DNA of 64,000 nucleotides, taken from assembly GCF_002723955.1 (NCBI RefSeq), contig NZ_BEWN01000001.1, positions 1,054,001 to 1,118,000 of the forward strand. Reading direction: 5' to 3'. The position numbers and the translations under genes were made by a program. This DNA is from Gluconobacter frateurii (GTDB taxonomy: Bacteria; Pseudomonadota; Alphaproteobacteria; Acetobacterales; Acetobacteraceae). This document shows positions 49,703 to 57,821 of the stretch, piece by piece (the first letter of the stretch is position 1; the number at the start of each line of letters is the position of its first letter). Under the pieces are notes generated by a model. That model was not told the origin of the DNA and did not search any database. It saw only the letters and a list, made by a program, of their open reading frames with translations.

Positions 49703-51646
49703 CTATCCCCGAATAAAGCTCAGGATCTTTGCAGCCTCGATCGCGTCCTGATCTTCGTCTTCGTCTTCAAATCGCATCGGCTCCGGTGCCAGTGCGGCGT
49801 TCCCATGAAAGCGTGTGGCGGGCTGGAAGGGCGTGACGATCTTCGCGTCTAGCGGCTCTGGATCATCCTCCAGCATTGGTGCGGAAAGGGCAGCCAGCTC
49901 CTTGAGAGACAGCGTCTTCGTTGCCTCCAGCTGCTCCTTCGCCGCCTTGACGAACTTGCGCCGTGCACGGCCATGCTCTTGCGCCGCCATCTTGTCCGAG
50001 AAGCCCACCGCCGCGATGCATGGCGCGGAAACAACGAAAGTCCCGTCCGCCCGATACACATGCAGCGGTTCCTGCAACGCCTGCGGATCAAACCGCACCA
50101 CACAGGGCTGCCCACGCAACGCCATCAGTTCCTCCGCCCAGAAGCGGTTTCCTTCCAGCGTGATTTCACCCGAGATGCGGTTAGGCTTGATTGCCTCCGC
50201 CGCCATCAGCCACAGACGGCGCTGCTCCGCTGTCGCCTTAACGATCGGGCTGGCCTCATAAGACGCCTTGAACGCCTCCATGAAAGACAGCTTCCCGCCA
50301 CACACCGCAGACCGACGGCCCGTGCGGGCATTATGCTCCCGGATTTCCGCCGCAATGGTCTCCACAAACACCTCAATCGGCACGGCCTTGGACGCATAGT
50401 TCTCAGGCTTGGCCATCGGGTTGTTACCCGTCCAGGCACCAGCAAACTTCGGATGCTTGGCCGCACCCTGCGCCAGATCGCGCCAGGCGCGTTCGATCGG
50501 CTTGGACTGGCCGGAATAGGGCGTGGTCCAATGCACCTCGACGCCTAGCTGCGTCATGATACCCACCGGTTCGTCTTCCTTCACCTTGAAGCGGAACCGG
50601 TTCGGGATACCGCCCGTCATCCATTTTGAGGCAAAGTTTCGGCCGTTATCGAGGTAACACATCTTCGGAATGCCATAGGTCTCGACCATGTCGCCAAATG
50701 CCAGACGCACCGTCTCCGCATTTTCGGACTTGTCGATCCGCCAGGACAAAATCATGCCCGAAAACAGATCTTGAAAACCAACCATGACCGGACGTCCGAT
50801 CGTGCCGTCTTCCCACTTCACGAATACGTCCCAACGATGACCGTCCGCATTCACCGCCTGGAGGGCATGGAACACATCGCGGCGACGCTGCTGCGCCGGA
50901 TAAAGCCGCTTCAGCGCGTCCACGCCTTCGCGGGCCAGCACCACCAGTTCGGGCGGGAAAGCCTGCAACCGACGCAGCAGCGTCTTGGCAGACGGCACCT
51001 TCCAGCCATGCTCCACCGCAGCGGCCTTCACGCGACGATAACAGTCCGTGAAATTTGGCTGTTCCACCCGAAGCCAGTCAGATTTCAGCATCTCCCAGGC
51101 TTCCGGCGTGCATTCCGCCGCATTGCCACCACCACCCCAGTGCGGAGCCAGCGCAGGTAGCCAGTCACACCGGTTGAGACCCCGCAGGTCGCGATACCAG
51201 TTGTTGATCGTGGTTTTCCCGACGCCCGTTTCATGCGCCACCATCATCACGGCATGGGTCTTGCGCGTGCCACTGGCCACCAGCGTCTCAACAGCGTTGA
51301 TCACTTCAAGCGCCTTCTGTGCCTTGCGCCGCAACGCTTCCGGCATGCCCTCATACCGCCGCCACAGATCCTCCCGCTCGCGTTTCTCAACGAACGTCTC
51401 AGCCTGTGCTGGCGCGTTTGCCACGGCGAGTTTAACGCGTGCGGATAGCGGCAAGGCATACGGCGTAAACTCAAACCCGCCGCCACGCCCCTGACGTCTC
51501 CGCCACGTCTGTCCTTCAAGCTCAGGCGCAAGCCAGTTCTCGCTCTCCGCCCGGATCTGCACGCCACGTGCCGTTCCAGGCATCCCCGGCAAAGCCATCG
51601 CTGCAAGCTGGGAAGCGGAATACCAGATGTGAGACGTGCCACTCAT
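49703..51646 (-). CDS. MuA-like DDE transposase
   Basis: A 647-aa transposase. It has an N-terminal winged-helix end-binding region (IWYSASQLAAMALPGMPGT), helical DNA-binding domains, and an RNase H-fold core with catalytic Asp268 (NADGH), Asp333 (YLDNGR) and Glu385 (KPIERAW), close to MuA D269/D336/E392. The C-terminal part is charged (EDEDEDQDAIEA) and may contact MuB. The ATG at 51646 has GGAGGA about 8 bases upstream. It integrates and replicates the phage by transposition, recognising the ends at 14306 and 55387. Confidence 0.95.
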   Translation of the reverse strand: MSGTSHIWYSASQLAAMALPGMPGTARGVQIRAESENWLAPELEGQTWRRRQGRGGGFEFTPYALPLSARVKLAVANAPAQAETFVEKREREDLWRRYEGMPEALRRKAQKALEVINAVETLVASGTRKTHAVMMVAHETGVGKTTINNWYRDLRGLNRCDWLPALAPHWGGGGNAAECTPEAWEMLKSDWLRVEQPNFTDCYRRVKAAAVEHGWKVPSAKTLLRRLQAFPPELVVLAREGVDALKRLYPAQQRRRDVFHALQAVNADGHRWDVFVKWEDGTIGRPVMVGFQDLFSGMILSWRIDKSENAETVRLAFGDMVETYGIPKMCYLDNGRNFASKWMTGGIPNRFRFKVKEDEPVGIMTQLGVEVHWTTPYSGQSKPIERAWRDLAQGAAKHPKFAGAWTGNNPMAKPENYASKAVPIEVFVETIAAEIREHNARTGRRSAVCGGKLSFMEAFKASYEASPIVKATAEQRRLWLMAAEAIKPNRISGEITLEGNRFWAEELMALRGQPCVVRFDPQALQEPLHVYRADGTFVVSAPCIAAVGFSDKMAAQEHGRARRKFVKAAKEQLEATKTLSLKELAALSAPMLEDDPEPLDAKIVTPFQPATRFHGNAALAPEPMRFEDEDEDQDAIEAAKILSFIRG

Positions 51647-52098
51647 CACCAGCGTCCTCCCCGGACTGCACCACGGATTTCCCTTTCTTTCCGGGCCAGA
51701 TCGCGCCTATGTTCCTGAACCGCCGCAAGTTCGATCATCGGTAGGTAACGGCGGTCGATGACACTCCACCCGTGATCGGCCGCCACAAACTCCACCAGCC
51801 TCCGATCCCCCGTCGCCGTCACCAGCGCGTCAAACCGCGACACCGAAATCTCGTGCGTATCCCGTGCAACGGACGCATAAGCGTTCAGAATATTGAGGCT
51901 GATCTTCCGCCCCATATGCTGGCTCATGCGCTCGGCAATCTCCGCCCGAGAATACCCGCAGCTATCCAAAGACACCGAAATCGCCCGAGACAACCGGCTG
52001 GAATAAGAGTTTCCCCGGATCATCTGCGGATCGAAAGACAACACCGTTTCAGGTGGTGCCCAGGCCAGCAGATCAAGCTGTTCGCCACTCCTGATCAT
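51646..52098 (-). CDS. Early phage protein before MuA
   Basis: A 150-aa protein, helical, with a possible HTH (YSRAEIAERMSQHMGRKISLNILNAYAS). It resembles the small protein placed before the transposase in several non-coli Mu-like phages. The exact function is unknown; DNA binding is likely. It overlaps the preceding gene by 4 bases. Confidence 0.68.
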   Translation of the reverse strand: MIRSGEQLDLLAWAPPETVLSFDPQMIRGNSYSSRLSRAISVSLDSCGYSRAEIAERMSQHMGRKISLNILNAYASVARDTHEISVSRFDALVTATGDRRLVEFVAADHGWSVIDRRYLPMIELAAVQEHRRDLARKEREIRGAVRGGRW

Positions 52099-52382
52099 GC
52101 CGCAGCCCTCCGCAGCTCGGCATCAGCCTGGAACAGCTCCAGACAGGCGGACTGGGGCGCATCAATTTCCCACAGCAGATCCATCACCAGAACAATGTTC
52201 GGGGTCATGGTTCCGTCCTCGATCCGGCACAGGCTCGTTTCTGCCAGCCCGACACGCTCGCACAATACCCGGCGGGACAGCCTTGCGTTCGTCCGTTCAC
52301 GCCGGATGATAGCGCCCAACTTGAAGCGGAAAGCCTGATTCCGGTTCTCGGTCGCCGGATCTTTCAAACGATGGTTCATCAC
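52095..52382 (-). CDS. Xre-type HTH regulator
   Basis: A 95-aa protein with one HTH_3 domain (LGAIIRRERTNARLSRRVLCERVGLAETSLCRIEDG). It is likely a second early regulator of the phage. It overlaps the ParB-like gene by 4 bases. Confidence 0.8.
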   Translation of the reverse strand: MMNHRLKDPATENRNQAFRFKLGAIIRRERTNARLSRRVLCERVGLAETSLCRIEDGTMTPNIVLVMDLLWEIDAPQSACLELFQADAELRRAAA

Positions 52383-53269
52383 GCGGCCTCCTTCTCAGAA
52401 AACCCCGGAAGACGAGGCGCAAAGTCTTCCACAATCGTGCGCTTCTCAAACTCGGAAGCCTTCAGCCACGCCGCATTGCACGCCACAGACGGCATCTGCG
52501 AAGACGCATATTCAACGATCTGCTGCTGCTCTTCCGGATCGCACTTGCGCCAGAAGGACAGGAACTTTTCCAGCTTCTCCGGTGCAGGTGGCTTCGGACG
52601 GTTCTCAATCTGCCGAACAATCTCGCCCACATTGCGAACGTCAGGATGCTGAACCGTAAAGAACGCAACCTTGCGCTGCTGATCAGGCGTCAGCTTGCCC
52701 AGAGCCATCAGCTGCGCACCAGACGCCGCCAGCCATGTCCCGGAGATCGTTTTGCGCACATCATCGACAATCAGACCATGCAACTGCACGGCTGTTTCAA
52801 TGGTTCGGCGGGACAAACCCAGCTTCTCGGCAGTCGCTTCCGAGAACGCAGGGATCAAACCGCAAAGCTCTGCGTTTTGATCGGACTTGCGGTCGCCGCC
52901 CTGTTTCGTCTCTGGATGTAGCTCTTCATAAACGGCCTTACGCCGTGCAAGAAAGGTTGCGCGATCCAGTGGCGTCAGCTCACGGCGGATCAGGTTTTCG
53001 TCGATTTCAAGAAGCTGTGCTTCTGTCTCCGTCGCCTTAACGACAGATGCAATCGCAACCTCTTTCCCGGCTTTCTCCAGCGCCGCGTAGCGATGACCAC
53101 CAGCAATCAGCGCATACTTCTCACTGCGCCCGATCTTGCGAACCCAGACCGGTGTGTCCTGTCCACGTTCCGCAATGGAAGCGGCCAGAAACTCAACCCA
53201 TGACGGGTCTACCGTCCGCAGACGATTACCAACCTCGATCTGGTTTAGCGGGATCTCAATGACGTTCAT
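52379..53269 (-). CDS. ParB/Spo0J-like DNA-binding protein
   Basis: A 296-aa protein. The N-terminal ParB-like domain has IPLNQIEVGNRLRTVDPSWV, then the nucleotide-binding GGHRYAALEKAGK (GEHR-like box) and ENLIRRELTPLDRA. A central HTH (FSEATAEKLGLSRRTIETA) follows. ParB proteins clamp DNA in partition; in phages such proteins may regulate or aid replication. No ParA partner is present. Confidence 0.83.
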   Translation of the reverse strand: MNVIEIPLNQIEVGNRLRTVDPSWVEFLAASIAERGQDTPVWVRKIGRSEKYALIAGGHRYAALEKAGKEVAIASVVKATETEAQLLEIDENLIRRELTPLDRATFLARRKAVYEELHPETKQGGDRKSDQNAELCGLIPAFSEATAEKLGLSRRTIETAVQLHGLIVDDVRKTISGTWLAASGAQLMALGKLTPDQQRKVAFFTVQHPDVRNVGEIVRQIENRPKPPAPEKLEKFLSFWRKCDPEEQQQIVEYASSQMPSVACNAAWLKASEFEKRTIVEDFAPRLPGFSEKEAA

Positions 53270-53571
53270 GCCGCCACTCCGTTTCTACGAAGATCAGCCA
53301 CAGAATCCTCGATAGAAATTCGAGTGGCACGAACGGAGACGGGCGTGCCGTCATACAGAAACCACTCAGGCCAGACATCATGCGGCAACATGTTCAGATC
53401 TTTCGCAACTTCCCGCTGGATCGGCAGGGAATAGCCCTGCTGGCGGATTGCGTTCGAAACGGCATGAACAGTCTTCCCGATTTTCTTTGCGTAGGCACTG
53501 AGGCTGCCGTACTTCATACGGAAATGCGCCACGATCTCCTCGGGGTGCATTCCTTTTGGCTTTCGTGCCAT
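53266..53571 (-). CDS. Ner-like early regulator
   Basis: A 101-aa HTH protein of the Ner/Nlp family (MHPEEIVAHFRMKYGSLSAYAKKIGKTVHAVSNAI, then PHDVWPEWF). In Mu, Ner dampens both the early and repressor promoters in the lytic cycle. The ATG at 53571 has GAGGAGAG upstream; a longer frame to 53724 is unlikely. It is the first gene of the leftward early transcript. Confidence 0.85.
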   Translation of the reverse strand: MARKPKGMHPEEIVAHFRMKYGSLSAYAKKIGKTVHAVSNAIRQQGYSLPIQREVAKDLNMLPHDVWPEWFLYDGTPVSVRATRISIEDSVADLRRNGVAA

Positions 53572-53770
53572 GATAACTCTCCTCGACCGGGGCGGTGCCA
53601 GCCGCCCCTTTTCTTGACCCCCATCCACGGGAACTTTCGCGGTCCCGTTTGCTCGATAGGATTGACGGTGAGAATAGTCTTTTTCGGATTTGCAGCAACC
53701 GGAAAAAACGATTTCGCAGATCATAAAATCGTCTTTTCTGTTGATAAGTCGAATTTCAATAGGCTTTTCA
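53572..53770. promoter_or_regulatory. Divergent early/repressor control region
   Basis: This 199-bp gap between ner (-) and repressor (+) must hold both promoters. It contains CGATTT...AAATCG, an imperfect palindrome at 53709-53731. The 12-mer GATTTCGCAGAT at 53710-53721 recurs at 53804-53815 inside the start of the repressor gene. These are good candidates for repressor or Ner operators. Confidence 0.6.
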
Positions 53771-54535
53771 ATGACTTCAACTAATCAAAAAATCGGAAAA
53801 GAAGATTTCGCAGATAGCGAAAACAACTCCGAAGAGGTTTTTCGCTATCGACGTTTGAAAAGCTGTGTTGAAGCCGCTGGTGGCAACGCTCACGTGGCAG
53901 CCTTATCCGGTATCGCGGCATCTACTCTCAGCGCATACATGAATGGGGGAGAGTGGAAGGTTGGCGTCGCTCGCAAAATCGCGGATGCGTGCGGTACCTC
54001 TCTTCAATGGCTATTATTTGGAGACGAAGGCAAGCAAGGCACTTCCTCCGATAGAACGCCCCCAGTGCTTTCAGAGAAAACAAACGATAAAACGAAAATA
54101 ATATCTGGATATGACGTTGAGTTATCTGCGGGCTTCGGATTTACGCCAAATACAAATATCGAAGTAGTTTCATTTTCAATAAGCGCGGATATCCTCCCAG
54201 ACGAGCTTCTACAACCATACAGAAAGCTAATTGCCGTTCGGGCAAGGGGCGACAGTATGGAGCCTTATATATGTTCGGGGGATATTATCGTTCTAGACCT
54301 TAATGATAGGTCTATATTTACTGGCGGTGTTTACGGCTTACGCGTGGGGGATCAGCTCCTGGTCAAACGGCTTTCCGTCCGCGCGAACGGTAATCTGATC
54401 GTAGCCAGCGACAATGCCCGCTACCCGACGGACGAAATTAGCGCCACCGAAATTCGCCAAATGACAGAAGACGGCGGCTCTCCAATGGCAATCATTGGCA
54501 GAGTTGTCTGGAGAATGGGAATGGGACTGTCGTGA
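53771..54535 (+). CDS. Phage repressor, HTH plus S24 (LexA-like) peptidase
   Basis: A 254-aa protein. The N-terminal HTH (GGNAHVAALSGIAASTLSAYMNGG) is followed by a linker and a LexA/CI-type S24 domain with the catalytic Ser162 in GDSMEP and Lys199 in LVKRL. Self-cleavage on RecA activation would lift repression. Mu itself uses a ClpX-controlled repressor, so this prophage should respond to DNA damage instead. The ATG at 53771 follows the control region; a longer in-frame start at 53690 is less likely. Confidence 0.9.
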   Translation: MTSTNQKIGKEDFADSENNSEEVFRYRRLKSCVEAAGGNAHVAALSGIAASTLSAYMNGGEWKVGVARKIADACGTSLQWLLFGDEGKQGTSSDRTPPVLSEKTNDKTKIISGYDVELSAGFGFTPNTNIEVVSFSISADILPDELLQPYRKLIAVRARGDSMEPYICSGDIIVLDLNDRSIFTGGVYGLRVGDQLLVKRLSVRANGNLIVASDNARYPTDEISATEIRQMTEDGGSPMAIIGRVVWRMGMGLS

Positions 54536-55134
54536 TAAAGAGAATTTTTATTGCAATCACAGTTCCTTTATTCCTCGTTCTAGGTTTGCTCACGATATTC
54601 GGTAGCAATACACCCACTGATGCAAAAAGTAGTCCCGTACCAGAGGTAGAAGAAAACAAATTTCACCTGCCCGATACGACACAAATTTTGCCTAAAAACC
54701 TTTCAGGTGAGGCAGTTGAATACCTGTCTCCATGCCTCAATACGGGAGATTACTCCGTTAAAGACTGTATGGATTTTCAGGATCAGTTCGTCAGAGAATA
54801 TATCAACGCGCATTCCGGAGACTATTTGGCAATCTCGAATGTCTCGACCATGTTTTCTGAACCGTTGGCGGGCGCTGTACGCGTCAACAACATTCAGAGC
54901 TGCGCCTGGAGGCTTGTTCTGATGCGCTTGGGATCTCCTTATCTCAGTGATCTGGACAAAGACATCACTAAGAACAGGTGCGAAGCTGTAGGCGGGGTAA
55001 GGGACCAGACTGCGGTCGCCCGAGCAAATGAGATCCTAAAGATCGTTCGATCCCATCGCATTCACCCAATAGCCGTTCCGCAGGTGCAATACGACCCGAA
55101 GCGAGATCGGGACGAACAGACGGCTGACGAGTAA
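54532..55134 (+). CDS. Exported/membrane-anchored protein co-transcribed with the repressor
   Basis: A 200-aa protein with a GTG start that overlaps the repressor stop by 4 bases (GTGA). The N-terminus (IFIAITVPLFLVLGLLTIFG) is a signal anchor or signal peptide. The rest is soluble, with four Cys (SPCLNTG, VKDCMD, QSCAWRL, KNRCEA) that could make two disulfides in the periplasm. As it is made with the repressor it should be expressed in lysogens, which points to a moron such as superinfection exclusion. No family is recognised. Confidence 0.75.
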   Translation: MIKRIFIAITVPLFLVLGLLTIFGSNTPTDAKSSPVPEVEENKFHLPDTTQILPKNLSGEAVEYLSPCLNTGDYSVKDCMDFQDQFVREYINAHSGDYLAISNVSTMFSEPLAGAVRVNNIQSCAWRLVLMRLGSPYLSDLDKDITKNRCEAVGGVRDQTAVARANEILKIVRSHRIHPIAVPQVQYDPKRDRDEQTADE

Positions 55135-55387
55135 GTGGGTTTTAAGATTGTCTAAAACACTTCTTAAAACGAGGCTAAATCTGGAAGCCTAAATTTCACA
55201 GCAGGTTCCAAATTGATTGTCTCTTCCGCCCGAAAGGCAGTCGTGGAGGCAAGCCCGCCTCACAGGGCGGCGAAAGGGACGAACGGCACATCACACCAAG
55301 AAACCCGCCGTTTTATATCCCGTGAGATCCCGCAACGTCCCGGTACATCCCACTTCCTAGTTCTCCCATACTGTCTGTCCCCCTTCA
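55135..55387. repeat. Prophage left end (L) with terminal and internal repeats
   Basis: Read inward from 55387 the end begins TGAAGGGGGACAGACAGTAT. GTTCCAAATTG at 55205-55215 is the reverse complement of the 11-mer CAATTTGGAAC at the R end (14320-14330), about 173 bp from the L end, near where Mu has its third A-binding site. TCCC occurs at 55318, 55328, 55338 and 55348, exactly 10 bp apart. A weak hairpin GTTTTA/TAAAAC (55139-55158) may end the repressor transcript. Confidence 0.6.
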
Positions 55388-55392
55388 GTCGC
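55388..55392. repeat. 5-bp target duplication, prophage right border
   Basis: Second copy of GTCGC, matching 14301-14305. Confidence 0.9.
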
Positions 55393-55510
55393 AACCGCAT
55401 CGAGATCATGTTCGGAAGGCTCAAGCACTAGCAGCGGGTCGCCACCCGCACGACAGATGCCCGGCTGTCTTCTTCTCGGCCATCTGCCTCGCTGCAACCG
55501 TTTGGTCTGA
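55388..55510 (+). pseudogene. IS5-family transposase, 3' part (beyond the prophage)
   Basis: Continues the frame cut at 14305: RNRIEIMFGRLK is the conserved C-terminal motif of IS5-type transposases around the catalytic Glu. A TAG follows at the position of the usual Asp-Trp. One base is missing further on (CGC-ACGACAGATGCCCG); restoring it would give RYDRCPAVFFSAICLAATV. So the piece has at least two defects besides the prophage insertion. Confidence 0.82.
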
Positions 55511-55913
55511 CTATGACTCCTGAGGCTAATCTCTGGCGGCCATCAAAGGCGATAAGATCAACATCAGTGATTCAGGCACTATACAGTCTGCTTCTTCCTT
55601 CTTGATATAGAGGAGGTCTGACCTAATGTAGGTGAGATATATTTTTCGTTATCATCGTACTGAAAATAAATATATTTAATTATATGACATAGAAAGTATA
55701 TCACAATAATACCAAGTAATAACTTTAATATACAATAATCGATACTTCTTAAATATTATAGTTGATGTTTAGGTTGTTTCTATATTAACGCATCGAAAAT
55801 ATATATACAAGATACTGGTTTCAAAACCGAAAAAACCCATCTTAATTTATTCTATAGAAACCAAGAATTAAATACCCAAGAGGTTTGAGTATATTGTATC
55901 AGTCCGACTGACC
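55511..55913. other. AT-rich intergenic region
   Basis: About 400 bases with no gene. From about 55620 to 55860 it is very AT-rich, with many TATA/AATA runs, and clearly unlike the neighbours. It may contain the outer edge of the IS or foreign DNA. No promoter is assigned. Confidence 0.4.
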
Positions 55914-56270
55914 TCATCCCTTTACGTCTAGGCGAACAGTGGTATGGCGAGAGTTCAGGGAGAGCATCAGTCTCGCCAATAGTGCCAGCAGGTGGGGCCA
56001 CCACCCTAAAATCAGCGACACAGCACAGGCAGAAAGCGATAGCAGACTGCCCCAAAGCAGAAATCCGAAGCCGCCTCCTTCGCGCCAGATAGCCATGATC
56101 AGAACACCGACCAGCAGCAGTCCTGCCAGCAGGCGAGCCTTAAGCGCCGCACCCGGCAATAACTGCGGCGTCTTTGTAGCTCGGCGGTGCGGAAATTGCG
56201 TTAACGCCAACAGTGCAAAAGCGACAAATAATATTAGTCCAAAAGCCGTGTAGATCATGACAGTTACCAT
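55914..56270 (-). CDS. DUF3325-like membrane protein
   Basis: A 118-aa protein with three predicted membrane helices (FGLILFVAFALLALTQF; LLAGLLLVGVLIMAIW; LLSLSACAVSLILGWW). DUF3325 proteins occur with PepSY proteins and TonB receptors in iron-uptake clusters. Its ATG overlaps the PepSY stop (TAATG). Confidence 0.75.
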   Translation of the reverse strand: MVTVMIYTAFGLILFVAFALLALTQFPHRRATKTPQLLPGAALKARLLAGLLLVGVLIMAIWREGGGFGFLLWGSLLSLSACAVSLILGWWPHLLALLARLMLSLNSRHTTVRLDVKG

Positions 56271-57820
56271 TACAGGCGTTCTCCAAACGGGACGTTCAGG
56301 GGAGTGGGTACCCGTGTCCTACGAGACAGGCGTATCGTCGTCAGTAACGCCAGCGCAGCCCCGACTAGCAGCACGACATCCATTCCTGCTACCGGCCAGA
56401 GATAGCGATGGAAGAGCGTTCGCAGTGGATGGTCCCCCGTTGTGATCCAGTTCAGCAAGGCGGCGAGGGCCGCCAGAACCCCGATTGTGGCGCTTTGTTC
56501 GATCCACATTCGGTGAGGCCGGATCCAGCCATGCAGGAATGTTGCCAGCCAAGCAAAATAGAACGCCCCAATTTCAAGAGTGGCACGGTCTTGCCCAAAT
56601 AAATTCGCATTCGGAAACAGCAGGCGATTGGCGACGAAGAAGACCAGTGTCGCAATGATGATCCCCGTCACTGATCCTGAAGCCAGCCCTTCGACTACCC
56701 GGAAGCCGAAAGTGCTTTCCTGTGTCTTTCGACGTGTTTCAAGCCAGAACAGAAATCCTGTTCCAATCAGAACACAACTGCCCAGCCCCAGAATGAAATA
56801 GAGCCAGCGCAAGGCCCAATGATGAAACTGAATGAGATGCACACCACTTAGAAAGCGTTCAGCGCGAATGATCGGATGCGGCGCTGGAGATCGAGAGAAA
56901 TTTTTCCCTGTCGGACCTTCGAACGAGATGACATCCCTGTCAACGATGACCTGTCTGTCGCTTTCGCGGAAAAACGCCATCCGGCTTGTTGTCGTGCCGG
57001 GATTAATCACGAGTATCGTATGAGGTTCCGCTCCGCCCCATACATTCCGAACGTAAGAGGCGGCCTTATCCAGCGAAGCAACGGAGGCACCAGCCTTGCC
57101 GGGCTTTACCGGGAGGAATGTCAGGCCGTTGACCTCGAAGAAGTAACCACGCGGGTTCGGATAAACAGCTTTCACGCTTCCGGGGAAATAGGTCGTGCTC
57201 AGAATGACGAGCCCGGAAAATGTGAGGATGATATGAAAGGGCAGGCCAAGCACACCAGCCATGTTGTGCAAGTCCAATAACATTCGGCGTGGCTTTTTGG
57301 TGGGCCTGAAGGTGAAAAACTCCGCAAACAGTTTGCGGTGGATGATAACGCCCGTGACACACAGGGCCAGCATGGCCATGGACGCTAATCCGACTAGCCA
57401 TTCCCCAAGATTCATTAACCCGATTTCAAGTGTATAATGAAACGGGAAAATAAAACCTGTCGCTCCAAGCGTCCCGCTATTCGGCAGTTCTTTGCCTGTT
57501 ACCGGATCGAACTCACGCGTGATGAATTTCTGGCGCGTTCGGTAATGGACATGAACGACGGCCTGACGGTCATCGGGCATGATCACGTTCCAGAAGGCGG
57601 CTTTCGCAGCGATCGCGTCGTTCAGTGAGGGTCTGAACGTTTCAAGTGGTAAAGGGCTAGTCGCGGCAGGAAGGCGCGTGGCCGGCTCCATCCAGGAATC
57701 GATCTCGCTATCGAACACGGAAAGCGTGCCCATCCAGAAGACCGCAAACAGAATGCTTCCCAGTACGACCCCCGCCCAGGTGTGCAGCCAGCCCATGGAA
57801 CGTCTGAAATCCTGCTCCAT
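56270..57820 (-). CDS. PepSY-domain membrane protein (siderophore-iron reductase type)
   Basis: A 516-aa protein of the PepSY_TM family. It has an N-terminal helix (MGWLHTWAGVVLGSILFAVFWMG) and others at about 140, 190, 340 and 400-500, and two His-containing helices (HTWAG, HNMAG) that could bind heme. Related proteins (FsqB/PiuB/FhuF-like in function) reduce or help release iron from siderophores in the inner membrane. The ATG at 57820 follows the preceding stop at once; a TTG at 57844 is not favoured. Confidence 0.85.
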   Translation of the reverse strand: MEQDFRRSMGWLHTWAGVVLGSILFAVFWMGTLSVFDSEIDSWMEPATRLPAATSPLPLETFRPSLNDAIAAKAAFWNVIMPDDRQAVVHVHYRTRQKFITREFDPVTGKELPNSGTLGATGFIFPFHYTLEIGLMNLGEWLVGLASMAMLALCVTGVIIHRKLFAEFFTFRPTKKPRRMLLDLHNMAGVLGLPFHIILTFSGLVILSTTYFPGSVKAVYPNPRGYFFEVNGLTFLPVKPGKAGASVASLDKAASYVRNVWGGAEPHTILVINPGTTTSRMAFFRESDRQVIVDRDVISFEGPTGKNFSRSPAPHPIIRAERFLSGVHLIQFHHWALRWLYFILGLGSCVLIGTGFLFWLETRRKTQESTFGFRVVEGLASGSVTGIIIATLVFFVANRLLFPNANLFGQDRATLEIGAFYFAWLATFLHGWIRPHRMWIEQSATIGVLAALAALLNWITTGDHPLRTLFHRYLWPVAGMDVVLLVGAALALLTTIRLSRRTRVPTPLNVPFGERL

Positions 57821-57821
57821 G

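Larger units (their letters stand above)
14306..55387 (-). mobile_element. Mu-like transposable prophage, about 41.1 kb
   Basis: The borders are defined by the interrupted IS transposase, the 5-bp duplication GTCGC and matching ends: both begin TGAAG when read inward (TGAAGCGCGACA at 14306; TGAAGGGGGACA read inward from 55387). Gene order follows phage Mu with the immunity end on the right: repressor, Ner, MuA, MuB, early unknowns, GemA, Mor-like activator, lysozyme, terminase, portal, F, G, I, T, sheath, tube, tape measure, baseplate, fibres. I found no gene with an obvious disabling mutation, so the prophage may be functional. No Gam-like or Mom-like gene was recognised. Confidence 0.95.

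Noticed and set aside
14306-55387. tRNA-type attachment site for the prophage
   Set aside because: No tRNA gene or long att repeat is seen at either border; the 5-bp duplication and MuA-type transposase explain the integration.
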